Source: an uncultured Blautia sp.
GTDB lineage: Bacteria; Bacillota; Clostridia; Lachnospirales; Lachnospiraceae
Assembly: GCA_900543715.1 (NCBI GenBank)
Contig: UQSX01000062.1
Coordinates: forward strand, 1 to 16,927
DNA: 16,927 nucleotides
Reading direction: 5' to 3'
This document shows positions 1 to 6,899 of this stretch, piece after piece. A program made the translations under genes and the position numbers. Each line of letters opens with the position of its first letter. Positions within the stretch are counted from its first letter, which is position 1. The notes beneath the pieces are model-generated. The model was not told the DNA's origin and searched no databases. It saw only the letters and a program-made list of their open reading frames with translations.

Positions 1-89
1 TCAACTTCCTCCAGCAAATTATTATAATTTAAGTTAAAACTATTCTCACATTCAACCAATTTTTCATGCATAGCCTTCTTATCATACAT
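1..89 (-). CDS. 5' end of an unknown gene (cut by window edge)
   Basis: An open frame begins at an ATG whose first base is 89 and runs off the left edge after 29 full codons. The start is preceded by a GAGGGGAT Shine-Dalgarno sequence at a normal distance. The visible peptide begins MYDKKAMHEKLVECENSF and is rich in Asn, Glu and Lys; no domain can be recognised. It lies 151 bp downstream of the LysR pseudogene in the same direction. The start is well supported, the function unknown. Confidence 0.5.
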   Translation of the reverse strand, partial: MYDKKAMHEKLVECENSFNLNYNNLLEEV

Positions 90-240
90 AACATTATCCC
101 CTCTTCTCTTTCCCAAATACAGTAATAATTAGCATTTTCATATCTATATAAATCCATTCCGATTTGTATAATTCATTTGAATAGGAATTTACTAAATCGA
201 CAAATTCTTAATTTCACAATTCCTCTGACTATGATTCGGC

Positions 241-1126
241 CTATTCTACATGCAGATTCTCCTTCACATAACCAATAAATTTTTCTGTCGCCAGACCGAA
301 TGGCTGCTTCCGCCTCCACGCAAGGACACTTGGGGCTGTCAAATCCGGAGACAGCGGGCAATATGTAATTTTTTCCGGGTCCCAGAAAGAAATAGAGCCT
401 TTCACAATGATGGAATATGCCAATCCGTGATGCACCATGATAGAGCTGTTAGATGGAAGATTCGAAGTAAAAAGTATATTCAGCTTCTCAAACTCATCTC
501 CGAACCAACGGGCCAGCTCACTTTGGACATTCAGGCGGTGTGGCAAAATCAACGGAAGTCCCCGTAAATCTTTCGGAGAAACAGCCTCTAGTTTTGCCAG
601 AGGTGAATCCGGAGGCATAACAACCACCCACTGCTCTTGATGATTAAGTTTTATATAATCATACTTTTCCTTATTGATTGGTTCCAGCAGCAGTCCGATA
701 TCAGTAATCCCCCGATCCATTCTTTCTTTTATATGATTGGCAGTTGCCGTATACAGCTCAAATGTAACAGCCGGATAGCGTTCATGGAAACCGCGGATCA
801 GATCCGGTATAACCTGCACAGCGGTAAGATCGCCGCAACCAAGGGATACGGTTCCTTCGACCATCTCCTCCTGCTCTACTAATTCACGCTCTGTTTTATC
901 CACGAGTTCCAGAATTTCTTCTGCGCGGCGTCGGAGTAACATTCCCTCATTCGTCAGAACAGTCTTCCTTGTACCTCGTTCAAACAGCTTGACCCCCATT
1001 TCATCTTCCATTTGCGCTATCTGACGGCTAAGAGTGGGCTGGGTGATATGCAGCAGTTCAGCCGGCCTTGGTAATATTTTCTTCTTGTACCACAGCTAAA
1101 AAGTATCTCAGTACACGGATCTCCAT
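241..1126 (-). pseudogene. LysR-family transcriptional regulator, frameshifted in the HTH
   Basis: LysR-type regulators bind DNA through an N-terminal winged helix-turn-helix and sense a small effector through a C-terminal periplasmic-binding-like domain. The natural start is the ATG at 1126, with GGAGG 7 bp upstream; it reads MEIRVLRYFLAVVQEENITK and then meets a TGA at 1060-1058. Removing one base in the run GCCGG (1062-1066) joins this to the long downstream frame, giving ..KA-AELLHITQPTLSRQIAQMEDEMG.., the classic LysR HTH. The repaired protein would be 294 aa, normal for the family. The effector domain (from about residue 90 to the end) is open and well formed. As read, the only sizeable product lacks most of the HTH. 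A single-base sequencing error is the alternative. No divergent target gene is present. Confidence 0.85.
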
Positions 1127-1160
1127 AGGTTTACCTCCAATTGAAAGTCAGCTTTACTAA

Positions 1161-1189
1161 AGCATATCATGTCCATGCTTATGAAGCAA
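1161..1189 (-). promoter_or_regulatory. Putative promoter of the LysR gene, with an inverted repeat
   Basis: Read on the minus strand, TTGCTT (1189-1184), a 17-bp spacer and TATGCT (1166-1161) form a moderate sigma-A promoter about 35 bp before the LysR start. An inverted repeat AAGCAT-N9-ATGCTT (1160-1180) overlaps the -10 and spacer, where an autoregulator could bind. The match is only 4 of 6 in each box, so this is tentative. Confidence 0.35.
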
Positions 1190-1277
1190 CCAATATACAT
1201 TTACGATCACTCATCCATATTGGAATATCTGTGGTTCAAAATCATTTCTTATCAGTTACTGTTTATAAAATTTAATC

Positions 1278-1763
1278 TCAAAGCACCGCCACCACGATCC
1301 CCACTGCAAGGCAGGCAGGAATTCCCAATAACATGCCAATGCAGGATTGTCTGATATGAAACAGATAATCCCTATACTCTTTCATATCTTCCGTGCCTGG
1401 AATTCTGACTTTCTTTGAGTGGCAGAACCATATACAATCAAGGACCAAGGCGTCATACCAGTCAATAATCAGCCATATCAGATAGGAATCTCTAAACCCT
1501 CTCTGAAACGTATGAGCACCATTAAAAAGTTTCAGAACAAAAGCAAATATAAACACAAAAATGATCATAGCTGCCACTTTCCGTATAATATCCCCTCTGG
1601 TAAACCGCTGTTTTCTTTTTTCGATCATACCTAATTCCATACACCTATCCCGGATAGCAGGGGGATAATCTCCCACCGAGGTCAGAGGATCTTTCAGCGT
1701 AAGGGCCACTATTATAATAGTAAACAGGATTATCCCTATCAGGCTTTCAATGAAAATGGCCAA
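1278..1763 (-). CDS. Small integral membrane protein of unknown function
   Basis: This 161-aa protein has four likely membrane segments: residues about 2-22, 64-82, 93-112 (containing LIWLIIDWYDALVLDCIWF) and 141-161, the last at the extreme C-terminus. A polar loop at 23-60 carries several Arg and Lys residues. The start is a TTG at 1763, chosen because AAGGAG lies 8 bp upstream, overlapping the end of the preceding gene; no in-frame ATG is nearby. Only 13 bp separate it from the methyltransferase stop, so the two are almost certainly one transcript and perhaps translationally linked. The acidic and aromatic residues in the third segment (DWYDALVLD) are unusual inside a membrane span and could mark a functional site. 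No family was recognised. A partner or substrate-handling role for the membrane-anchored methyltransferase is an inference from context. Confidence 0.75.
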   Translation of the reverse strand: MAIFIESLIGIILFTIIIVALTLKDPLTSVGDYPPAIRDRCMELGMIEKRKQRFTRGDIIRKVAAMIIFVFIFAFVLKLFNGAHTFQRGFRDSYLIWLIIDWYDALVLDCIWFCHSKKVRIPGTEDMKEYRDYLFHIRQSCIGMLLGIPACLAVGIVVAVL

Positions 1764-1776
1764 CTTTCTTCTCCTT

Positions 1777-2595
1777 TCATTTTCTGCCCACTAACATCTT
1801 TGACTCGCCAAGCATCATCATTGCCGCCCGGCGGTGAGAGCCAAATACCTCCTTTGCCGTGTCGATCAGGCGTACCTCCTCATACCCCATATCCCGGAGT
1901 TTTTGCGCAAAGGCCTCCATATCTCCATACATCCTTGGTTTCATTTCATCATTCAGTGCAAAGACGCCGCCCTTTTTCAGCACCCGCAGTGTCTCCAACA
2001 GAAGTTTCTGCTTATCAGCCCCGGTAATATTATGATAAACATAATTACTCACCACAGCGTCAAAAGATTCATCTAGGAAATCCAGTTTGTTGGCGTCCCC
2101 GTGTTGAAAGATGCAACGGCTCCCTGCTCCTTCACTGGCGGCGTTTTTCTCGCAAAGAGCCTGACTGTAGCTGTAAACTGCAGCCCAATAGTCGATCCCC
2201 ATAACCTTTGCCTCCTGCCATGTCAACGCAGCCCGGATGGATAATGCCCCCGAGCCGCAGCCTACGTCCAGCAGTGTTCCTTTGCCGTTATAATCCATAT
2301 GGGACAGGATGGTCTGATGTACCTGCTCCATGATCCTGCCCCCGTCAAAGGCATACTGCCGCTGGATCCATGTGATCCACCCAAGAAGTGCCAGAAGCCC
2401 CGCTACCACGATTATAAAAAGGAAGCCAAGTACAGGAATATGGAGCAGAGCAAATGACAGTACCGCCATCAAGGCTGCCAGTGTTGTCAGTCCGCACACC
2501 ATATAAAACACCGGATCCGACATCCAGTTTCCGTAATCCTCGCCGTGAGTGCCAAGCCGGACCACTTTTTGAGATTTTTCATTCCGTTCAGACAT
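1777..2595 (-). CDS. Membrane-anchored class I SAM-dependent methyltransferase
   Basis: This protein (272 aa) transfers a methyl group from S-adenosylmethionine to an unknown acceptor. Two hydrophobic segments (about 30-51 and 54-77) form a hairpin that would anchor it to the membrane. The cytoplasmic Rossmann methyltransferase domain follows: motif I LLDVGCGSG at 108-116, the acidic residue binding SAM ribose in VMGIDYW (D135), and the later NYVYHNI and VLKKGGVFALND motifs. The ATG start is preceded by AGAAGGGA. It is first in a two-gene unit with the downstream membrane protein. A consensus promoter with an embedded palindrome lies about 160 bp upstream, so it is probably under a repressor. 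The substrate cannot be read from the sequence; membrane location suggests a lipid or lipophilic molecule, which is only inference. Confidence 0.88.
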   Translation of the reverse strand: MSERNEKSQKVVRLGTHGEDYGNWMSDPVFYMVCGLTTLAALMAVLSFALLHIPVLGFLFIIVVAGLLALLGWITWIQRQYAFDGGRIMEQVHQTILSHMDYNGKGTLLDVGCGSGALSIRAALTWQEAKVMGIDYWAAVYSYSQALCEKNAASEGAGSRCIFQHGDANKLDFLDESFDAVVSNYVYHNITGADKQKLLLETLRVLKKGGVFALNDEMKPRMYGDMEAFAQKLRDMGYEEVRLIDTAKEVFGSHRRAAMMMLGESKMLVGRK

Positions 2596-2754
2596 AAATT
2601 CCCTTCTTTCTTTTATAACAATTTAATCCTTGTGATCAGCATTTCTCCAAAACCATGCGTATCCAGTTTACTGTAACTCCTCCCTCCGCAATATCTTTTT
2701 CATTGTATCTCCTAGCGAATATAGCAAAATATAAATGGATATTTCTATAATTTC
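2596..2754 (-). other. Long 5' leader of the methyltransferase unit
   Basis: The interval between the promoter at 2755-2783 and the start codon at 2595 would make an untranslated leader of about 150 nt. I looked for a riboswitch, leader peptide or attenuator and saw none that I can support; the sequence is AT-rich near the promoter and CT-rich nearer the gene. Confidence 0.4.
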
Positions 2755-2783
2755 ATTATAGTTAGTTTAAGCTAACATGTCAA
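2755..2783 (-). promoter_or_regulatory. Consensus sigma-A promoter with an operator palindrome in the spacer
   Basis: On the minus strand TTGACA (2783-2778), a 17-bp spacer (2777-2761) and TATAAT (2760-2755) match the sigma-A consensus perfectly in both boxes and spacing. The spacer is almost entirely filled by GTTAGCTTAAACTAAC (2776-2761), an inverted repeat GTTAG-N6-CTAAC. A protein bound there would exclude RNA polymerase, so repression is the natural reading. It drives the methyltransferase and membrane protein genes. The same GTTAG-N6-CTAAC spacing recurs at 6797-6812 before the ABC operon. Confidence 0.85.
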
Positions 2784-2888
2784 TAAATCTCTTTTACTTC
2801 ATCTCTTTTAAAGTGCACTGTTACAAAAGATTATCTTCCCTGATTTTGCGCTTTCTCCAAAACAGCAGCAAATAATCGAACACCTTCA

Positions 2889-2917
2889 TTGATAAATTCG
2901 TTCAATTTAAGTACAAT
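2889..2917 (+). promoter_or_regulatory. Promoter of the antitoxin remnant
   Basis: TTGATA (2889-2894), a 17-bp spacer and TACAAT (2912-2917) match the sigma-A consensus 5 of 6 in each box. It lies 45 bp before the start of the small plus-strand gene at 2962. Confidence 0.65.
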
Positions 2918-2961
2918 AATATTGAAACTATACATCTCACAATCATAAGGAGGTGCGATCT

Positions 2962-3093
2962 ATGTCAATTACTGCTACAGAATCAACGTTGGCCAATGCT
3001 GACCGCATGGAAATGGCAAAATCACTCCTTGGTGTCATTCCTTCCGATATTCCTGTTGAAGAAGCACGGAAAGAAAGGATCTCCAAAATATGA
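2962..3093 (+). CDS. Small antitoxin-like protein of a PIN-toxin module (orphan)
   Basis: A 43-aa protein reading MSITATESTLANADRMEMAK.. and ending ..EEARKERISKI. The ATG has AAGGAGG 8 bp upstream and its own promoter, so it is expressed as a real small gene. Its stop codon overlaps the start of the next frame as ATGA; that frame begins MKILINTCV, which resembles the N-terminus of PIN-domain (VapC-like) toxins, normally MKxLIDTxV. The layout of a short antitoxin followed by an overlapping PIN toxin is the usual one. I recall similar short proteins ending in LxEAReERLxKI beside PIN genes in clostridia, but could not search. The toxin is truncated, so this is probably an orphan antitoxin. The identification is inference from arrangement and resemblance. 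Confidence 0.6.
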   Translation: MSITATESTLANADRMEMAKSLLGVIPSDIPVEEARKERISKI

Positions 3094-3125
3094 AAATCTT
3101 AATCAATACCTGTGTCGAAGAATAG
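3090..3125 (+). pseudogene. Remnant of a PIN-domain (VapC-like) toxin gene
   Basis: A frame starting in the ATGA overlap with the antitoxin encodes only MKILINTCVEE before TAG. PIN-domain ribonucleases begin with a beta strand ending in an invariant, metal-binding Asp (..ILIDTxV..); here that position is Asn and the rest of the domain is gone. A terminator-like hairpin follows within 12 bases. I read it as the stub left after loss of the toxin body. With only 11 residues, the family call is tentative. Confidence 0.5.
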
Positions 3126-3136
3126 AAATATTTAAG

Positions 3137-3171
3137 AAGCCCAGGCTCAAAAAAATGTGGAACCTGGGCTT
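3137..3171. terminator. Hairpin between convergent transcripts
   Basis: Perfect 9-bp arms AAGCCCAGG (3137-3145) and CCTGGGCTT (3163-3171) enclose 17 nt that can pair further (CTC with GAA, one mismatch), and A/T-rich flanks extend the stem. It sits between the plus-strand antitoxin and the minus-strand ABC gene ending at 3209. There is no long U tract on either side, so it could act in both directions but only moderately well. Confidence 0.6.
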
Positions 3172-3208
3172 AAAATTTATCAAAATCCTTCTACGCCTCT
3201 GCCTCCGT

Positions 3209-4945
3209 CTAAACACCCCACCTCAGACTTTCCTGCTGGATATGATACAATCTCTGGTACAGGCCCTTCTTTTTCATCAGCTCCTTATGGGTTCCCCTTT
3301 CCACCAATTTCCCATCCTCTAATACAAGGATCTGGTCAGCGTCCGCCACTGTGCGCAGCCGGTGTGCGATCATAATCACCGTTTTTCCTTCAATCAGCTT
3401 TGCGATTGCTTTCTGAACGAAAACTTCATTTTCCGGATCCAGGGAGGCTGTGGCCTCATCAAGGAGAATGACAGGTGCGTTCTTCAGAAGTGCCCTTGCA
3501 ATGGAAATGCGCTGGCGCTCTCCCCCGGATAAGGTGCTTCCGTTTTCACCAAGAACAGTCTGGTAGCCATCTGGCATTTCACGGATAAATTCATCACAAT
3601 AAGCAGCCTTTGCCGCAGCGATCACCTGTTCATCTGAAGCATTTGGATTTCCAATCCGGATATTGTTTATAACTGTATCGTTAAACAGCGAAACATCCTG
3701 GAAAACGAAAGACATATAAGACATTAAGCTTTCAGGCTCTATTGTTTTGATATCTTTCCCTCCTACTGTAATCTTTCCTTTTTGGACATCCCAAAAACGG
3801 GCGATCAGCTTTATTACAGTGCTTTTTCCGCTGCCGGAAGGACCAACGAATGCGATAATGCTGCCCTGGGGTATTTTGCAGGAGATATCTTTGATCACAT
3901 CCTCCTGATTGTAGGCAAAGGTAACATGGGAGAGTTCAATATCACAATTATCTACAATCTTTTCCTCTCCTGCCATAGCCGGAGTTGTCAGAAGGGTACG
4001 CATACGGTTTGTAACAACATTCAGATTCAGCAAAGAAGACAGATTTGCAAGGATAGAAAGAATGGGACCGTAAATACGGGTTACCATCAACAAAAGCATC
4101 AGCAATGGAATCAATTCAATCTGACCTCTTGTAAGTAAAATTGCGCCCACGAAAATTGTAATTCCAATGCCTGCCTGCAATACCATGCTTGCACCGGACA
4201 TAAAGACACCAACAGCCATTTCAACTTTTACCGCTATTTTTTTCATAGCAAGAAGCGCATTATCCAAGGTCTTGAAGCGAGAGCCCCTTAAACCACAGAA
4301 TTTGATGATTTTCATACCTTCCAGATATTCCTGGACCTGATCAGAAGCCTTTAACTTTGCATCAACTTGTTTTTCAAATAACCGTATCTGACGCTTACGG
4401 CTTAACCAGATGATCAAAAATGCAATGGGTACAGTACAGAATACACATAGAGCTAATCTCCAGTCAAAGAAAGCAAGAAGAATACAGGTAATCGTCACTG
4501 TAATTCCGTTTGCAATCAATGGGGGAATCGTACTGCTGAGCAAGGATTCCATACTGCTGCAGTCGGCCATCATGTTTGTAGTAAGTTCCGATAAATCCTT
4601 TGTGTTGAAAAAACTCATAGGGAGCTTTCGCAAATGATCAGCGATACGAAGCCTTGTGGCGTTGGACTCCTGGTAAGAAGCGATATAGGTCTTCCGGTAA
4701 TCATTTTGGGCCGCCAGAAATACCAGTATTGCAGAAAGGATCCCTGCTCCCCATAACAGCCAGATATGATTCCACTGTACAGACCCTCCATTTGCTACAG
4801 GAGTTAATATTTCGCTAAAAATCATTACAGTAACACAAAAAGGAAGAAGCATAGCCAGATTCGTCAAAGTGCAGGCGAAAACGGCCTTTTTTAAATCCTT
4901 ATATCCTTTCTCTGATAAAAAGAGGACCTTCTGTAATTTTCTCAT
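3209..4945 (-). CDS. ABC transporter half-subunit (permease fused to ATPase), second of a heterodimer
   Basis: This 578-aa protein has an N-terminal six-helix exporter-type membrane domain (about 20-305) and a C-terminal nucleotide-binding domain. The ATPase motifs are complete: Walker A GPSGSGKST 368-376, Q-loop VFQD about 414-417, signature LSGGERQR 472-479, Walker B VILLDE 492-497, D-loop SLDPENE and switch His 528. It starts 3 bp after the stop of the partner subunit, with the AGGTGG ribosome site inside the partner's last codons, so translation is coupled. ABC pairs downstream of an AraC regulator recall siderophore-type YbtPQ/IrtAB systems, and the D-loop ending DPENE fits that impression, but drug or peptide export is equally possible. 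Because the partner gene carries an amber codon, this subunit may lack its partner unless it can homodimerise. Confidence 0.93.
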   Translation of the reverse strand: MRKLQKVLFLSEKGYKDLKKAVFACTLTNLAMLLPFCVTVMIFSEILTPVANGGSVQWNHIWLLWGAGILSAILVFLAAQNDYRKTYIASYQESNATRLRIADHLRKLPMSFFNTKDLSELTTNMMADCSSMESLLSSTIPPLIANGITVTITCILLAFFDWRLALCVFCTVPIAFLIIWLSRKRQIRLFEKQVDAKLKASDQVQEYLEGMKIIKFCGLRGSRFKTLDNALLAMKKIAVKVEMAVGVFMSGASMVLQAGIGITIFVGAILLTRGQIELIPLLMLLLMVTRIYGPILSILANLSSLLNLNVVTNRMRTLLTTPAMAGEEKIVDNCDIELSHVTFAYNQEDVIKDISCKIPQGSIIAFVGPSGSGKSTVIKLIARFWDVQKGKITVGGKDIKTIEPESLMSYMSFVFQDVSLFNDTVINNIRIGNPNASDEQVIAAAKAAYCDEFIREMPDGYQTVLGENGSTLSGGERQRISIARALLKNAPVILLDEATASLDPENEVFVQKAIAKLIEGKTVIMIAHRLRTVADADQILVLEDGKLVERGTHKELMKKKGLYQRLYHIQQESLRWGV

Positions 4946-4948
4946 TTA

Positions 4949-6763
4949 TCACACCACCTTTCCGCTGATCTTCCAATTGATGGCTTCTATATAATGCTTC
5001 CACATCCGGGCATAACAGCCGCCTGCTGCAACCAGCTCCTCATGTTTTCCCGTCTCTGCCAAACGCCCCTTTTCCATAACAAGGATCTTATCTGCATTGC
5101 GGATTGTAGAAAGTCTGTGTGCAATGATAATGACCGTCTTTCCCTCCATGAGTTTTTCAAAAGCCTTCTGTATCAGATACTCATTTTCCGGGTCGCTGAA
5201 TGCAGTTGCCTCGTCCAGGATAATAATGGGAGAATCTTTGATAATGGCCCTGGCAATAGCAATCCTCTAGCGCTCGCCGCCAGACAGATGTACGCCTTTC
5301 GTTCCCACAACTGTATGATAGCCCTCTGGCATTTTTGAGATAAAATCATGGCACTGGGCTGCCTTAGCCGCTGCGATCACCTGCTCTTTTGTAGCATTTT
5401 CATTTCCCATGCGGATATTGTCCAAAATACTCTGCTTAAACAGAAAGACATCCTGAAACACAAAGCTGACCTGGCCCATAAGTTCCTCCTGGGCCATATT
5501 TCGTATATCCACACCTCCAATGGTAATCTTCCCCTCCGATACATCCCAAAACCGGGAGATCAGATTGGCGATGGTGCTTTTTCCCCCTCCGGAGGGCCCC
5601 ACGATTCCGGTAATCTGCCCTTGCTTTGCGGTAAAAGTTACATCTTCCAGGGCTTTTTCTTCGCTGTTCCCTGTATAAGTAAAGCTTACATGATTAAAAG
5701 CCACATCCTCTCCCTTTGGTTTTTGTGGATGTGAAGTTTCCGGCATTTTCGGAATATTCAGGATTTCATCCATGCGGGCCACATTCCCATCAATCTGCAT
5801 AAAGGACTCTGAGATATACATGATTTTATTCAGGACCCCGGCAATGGCCGGAACAAACAGCAGGTAGAAAATAAATTTCATGGCAAATTCTGTGAAATCG
5901 GAAGTATTGGAGCCCATGAGAATACCTACAGGCACAAGGAGCAAATAGATATTGTTGATAATAGTTGTGAATGCAGGCATACAATTCTGCCATCCAAGAG
6001 AAAATTTTAATACCCATTCTGTATAGCCGCTGATGGCCTCCTGCAGCTTTTTAAAGGAGGAAGCCGTCTGATTAAACACCTTTACAACAGACATTCCTCT
6101 CACATATTCAACCGAAGCATTATTCATTTCCTCAGAAGCCTTTTGATATTTGGCCATATTCTCTTTCATATCTCCGCTGCCAAACCCTATAAATTCAACA
6201 GCAAAGGCCAGAAGGATTCCCACAAGTGAAGCCAAACCAAAACGCCAGTCTACGGCCAAAAGCAGGATCACCATAACAATCGGGGCAGTTACAGAGGCAA
6301 CAAAATCAGGAAACTGGTGGGCGATAAATCCTTCCACGCTTTCTATGTTTTCATCCATGATCTTACGCAGACGCCCGCTGCCGATGGTGAGATGATAACC
6401 TAAAGGAATTTTTGTGATATGATCGGCAAATAAGACTTTCAGATCATAAAGAGTACCGAAGGCTGCCATATGGGAGCTGAAAATAGCCAGAAAATAAAGC
6501 AGGATATTTGCAAGAATCCCGGCAAGGGCCATCCACCCATAGCTCATAACCCTTCCCATATCCAGTCGTCCTAAATCCGGGAATACCCCGATAATGGAAC
6601 GGATCATAAAATAAACCCCAATGTACGGGATAAATGAAGCTATAGCTGCAAGAGAAGAAAGTACAGCCGCCAGGATGATCACTCCTTTCCGGTCCGAAGC
6701 CAGCTCCATGCAGCGGGCCAGACCCGTCTTGGGCTTTGCCCCTTTTGAATTTTTCTTTGACAT
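4949..6763 (-). pseudogene. ABC transporter half-subunit with an amber codon in the ABC signature
   Basis: First gene of the transporter pair. The ATG at 6763 has AGGAGG 9 bp upstream. Residues 1-498 hold a six-helix membrane domain (about 25-320) and the first half of the ATPase: Walker A GPSGGGKST 389-397, Q-loop VFQD near 435-438, and the signature LSGGER 493-498. The next codon, normally CAG for Gln, is TAG (5269-5267). The same frame then continues without fault: RIAIARAI, Walker B PIIILDEAT, D-loop AFSDPENE, switch region IIIAHRL, to a TGA at 4949. The intact protein would be 604 aa. One C-to-T transition explains the defect. TAG ends other genes here (LysR and AraC), so a changed genetic code is unlikely. 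Without readthrough the product lacks Walker B and cannot hydrolyse ATP. A sequence error is possible. Confidence 0.9.
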
Positions 6764-6781
6764 AACACGGAACCTCCTAAC

Positions 6782-6827
6782 TAAAATAATGGCGCAGTTA
6801 GCATTTTCTAACCACGCTATTATTTTA
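6782..6827. promoter_or_regulatory. 46-bp imperfect palindrome before the ABC operon
   Basis: Arms of 20 nt flank a 6-nt centre (6802-6807). From outside in, TAAAATAAT (6782-6790) pairs with ATTATTTTA (6819-6827), GCG with CGC, and GTTAG (6797-6801) with CTAAC (6808-6812); only the G/T pair at 6791/6818 and the CA/CA steps are imperfect, and on the minus-strand RNA the CA steps become G-U pairs. It ends just before the AGGAGG of the first ABC gene. The core repeats the GTTAG-N6-CTAAC of the methyltransferase promoter. It may be a protein operator, or as RNA a hairpin next to the ribosome site; both readings are open. No good -35 box was found upstream, which fits an activator-dependent promoter. 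Confidence 0.7.
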
Positions 6828-6873
6828 CTGTTTCCAGTCAGTTCCTTCTACTCTGTTCCTTTATTTACAGGCC

Positions 6874-6899
6874 AAAAATAGCCCATTTCTTCTATTTTT
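6874..6899 (-). terminator. AT-rich hairpin at the AraC stop codon
   Basis: On the minus strand AAAAATAG (6899-6892, containing the AraC stop) pairs with CTATTTTT (6881-6874) across a 10-nt loop. The stem is eight mostly A-U pairs and ends in U residues, so it could be a weak terminator between the AraC gene and the ABC operon. Confidence 0.35.

Noticed and set aside
2596..2754. Riboswitch or leader-peptide attenuator in the methyltransferase leader
   Set aside because: The leader is long enough, but I could find no conserved core, nested stems or small ORF with a ribosome site.
2761..2776. Classical DtxR/IdeR iron box
   Set aside because: The half-sites look alike, but the 6-bp gap differs from the classical interleaved 19-bp palindrome; kept only as one possible regulator class.
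2996..3322. 108-aa plus-strand ORF after the antitoxin promoter
   Set aside because: It overlaps the antitoxin in another frame, crosses the terminator hairpin and runs antisense into the ABC gene; no ribosome site.
5267..5269. Genome-wide recoding of TAG as Gln
   Set aside because: TAG terminates the LysR and AraC frames at natural C-termini, and only one internal TAG was seen.
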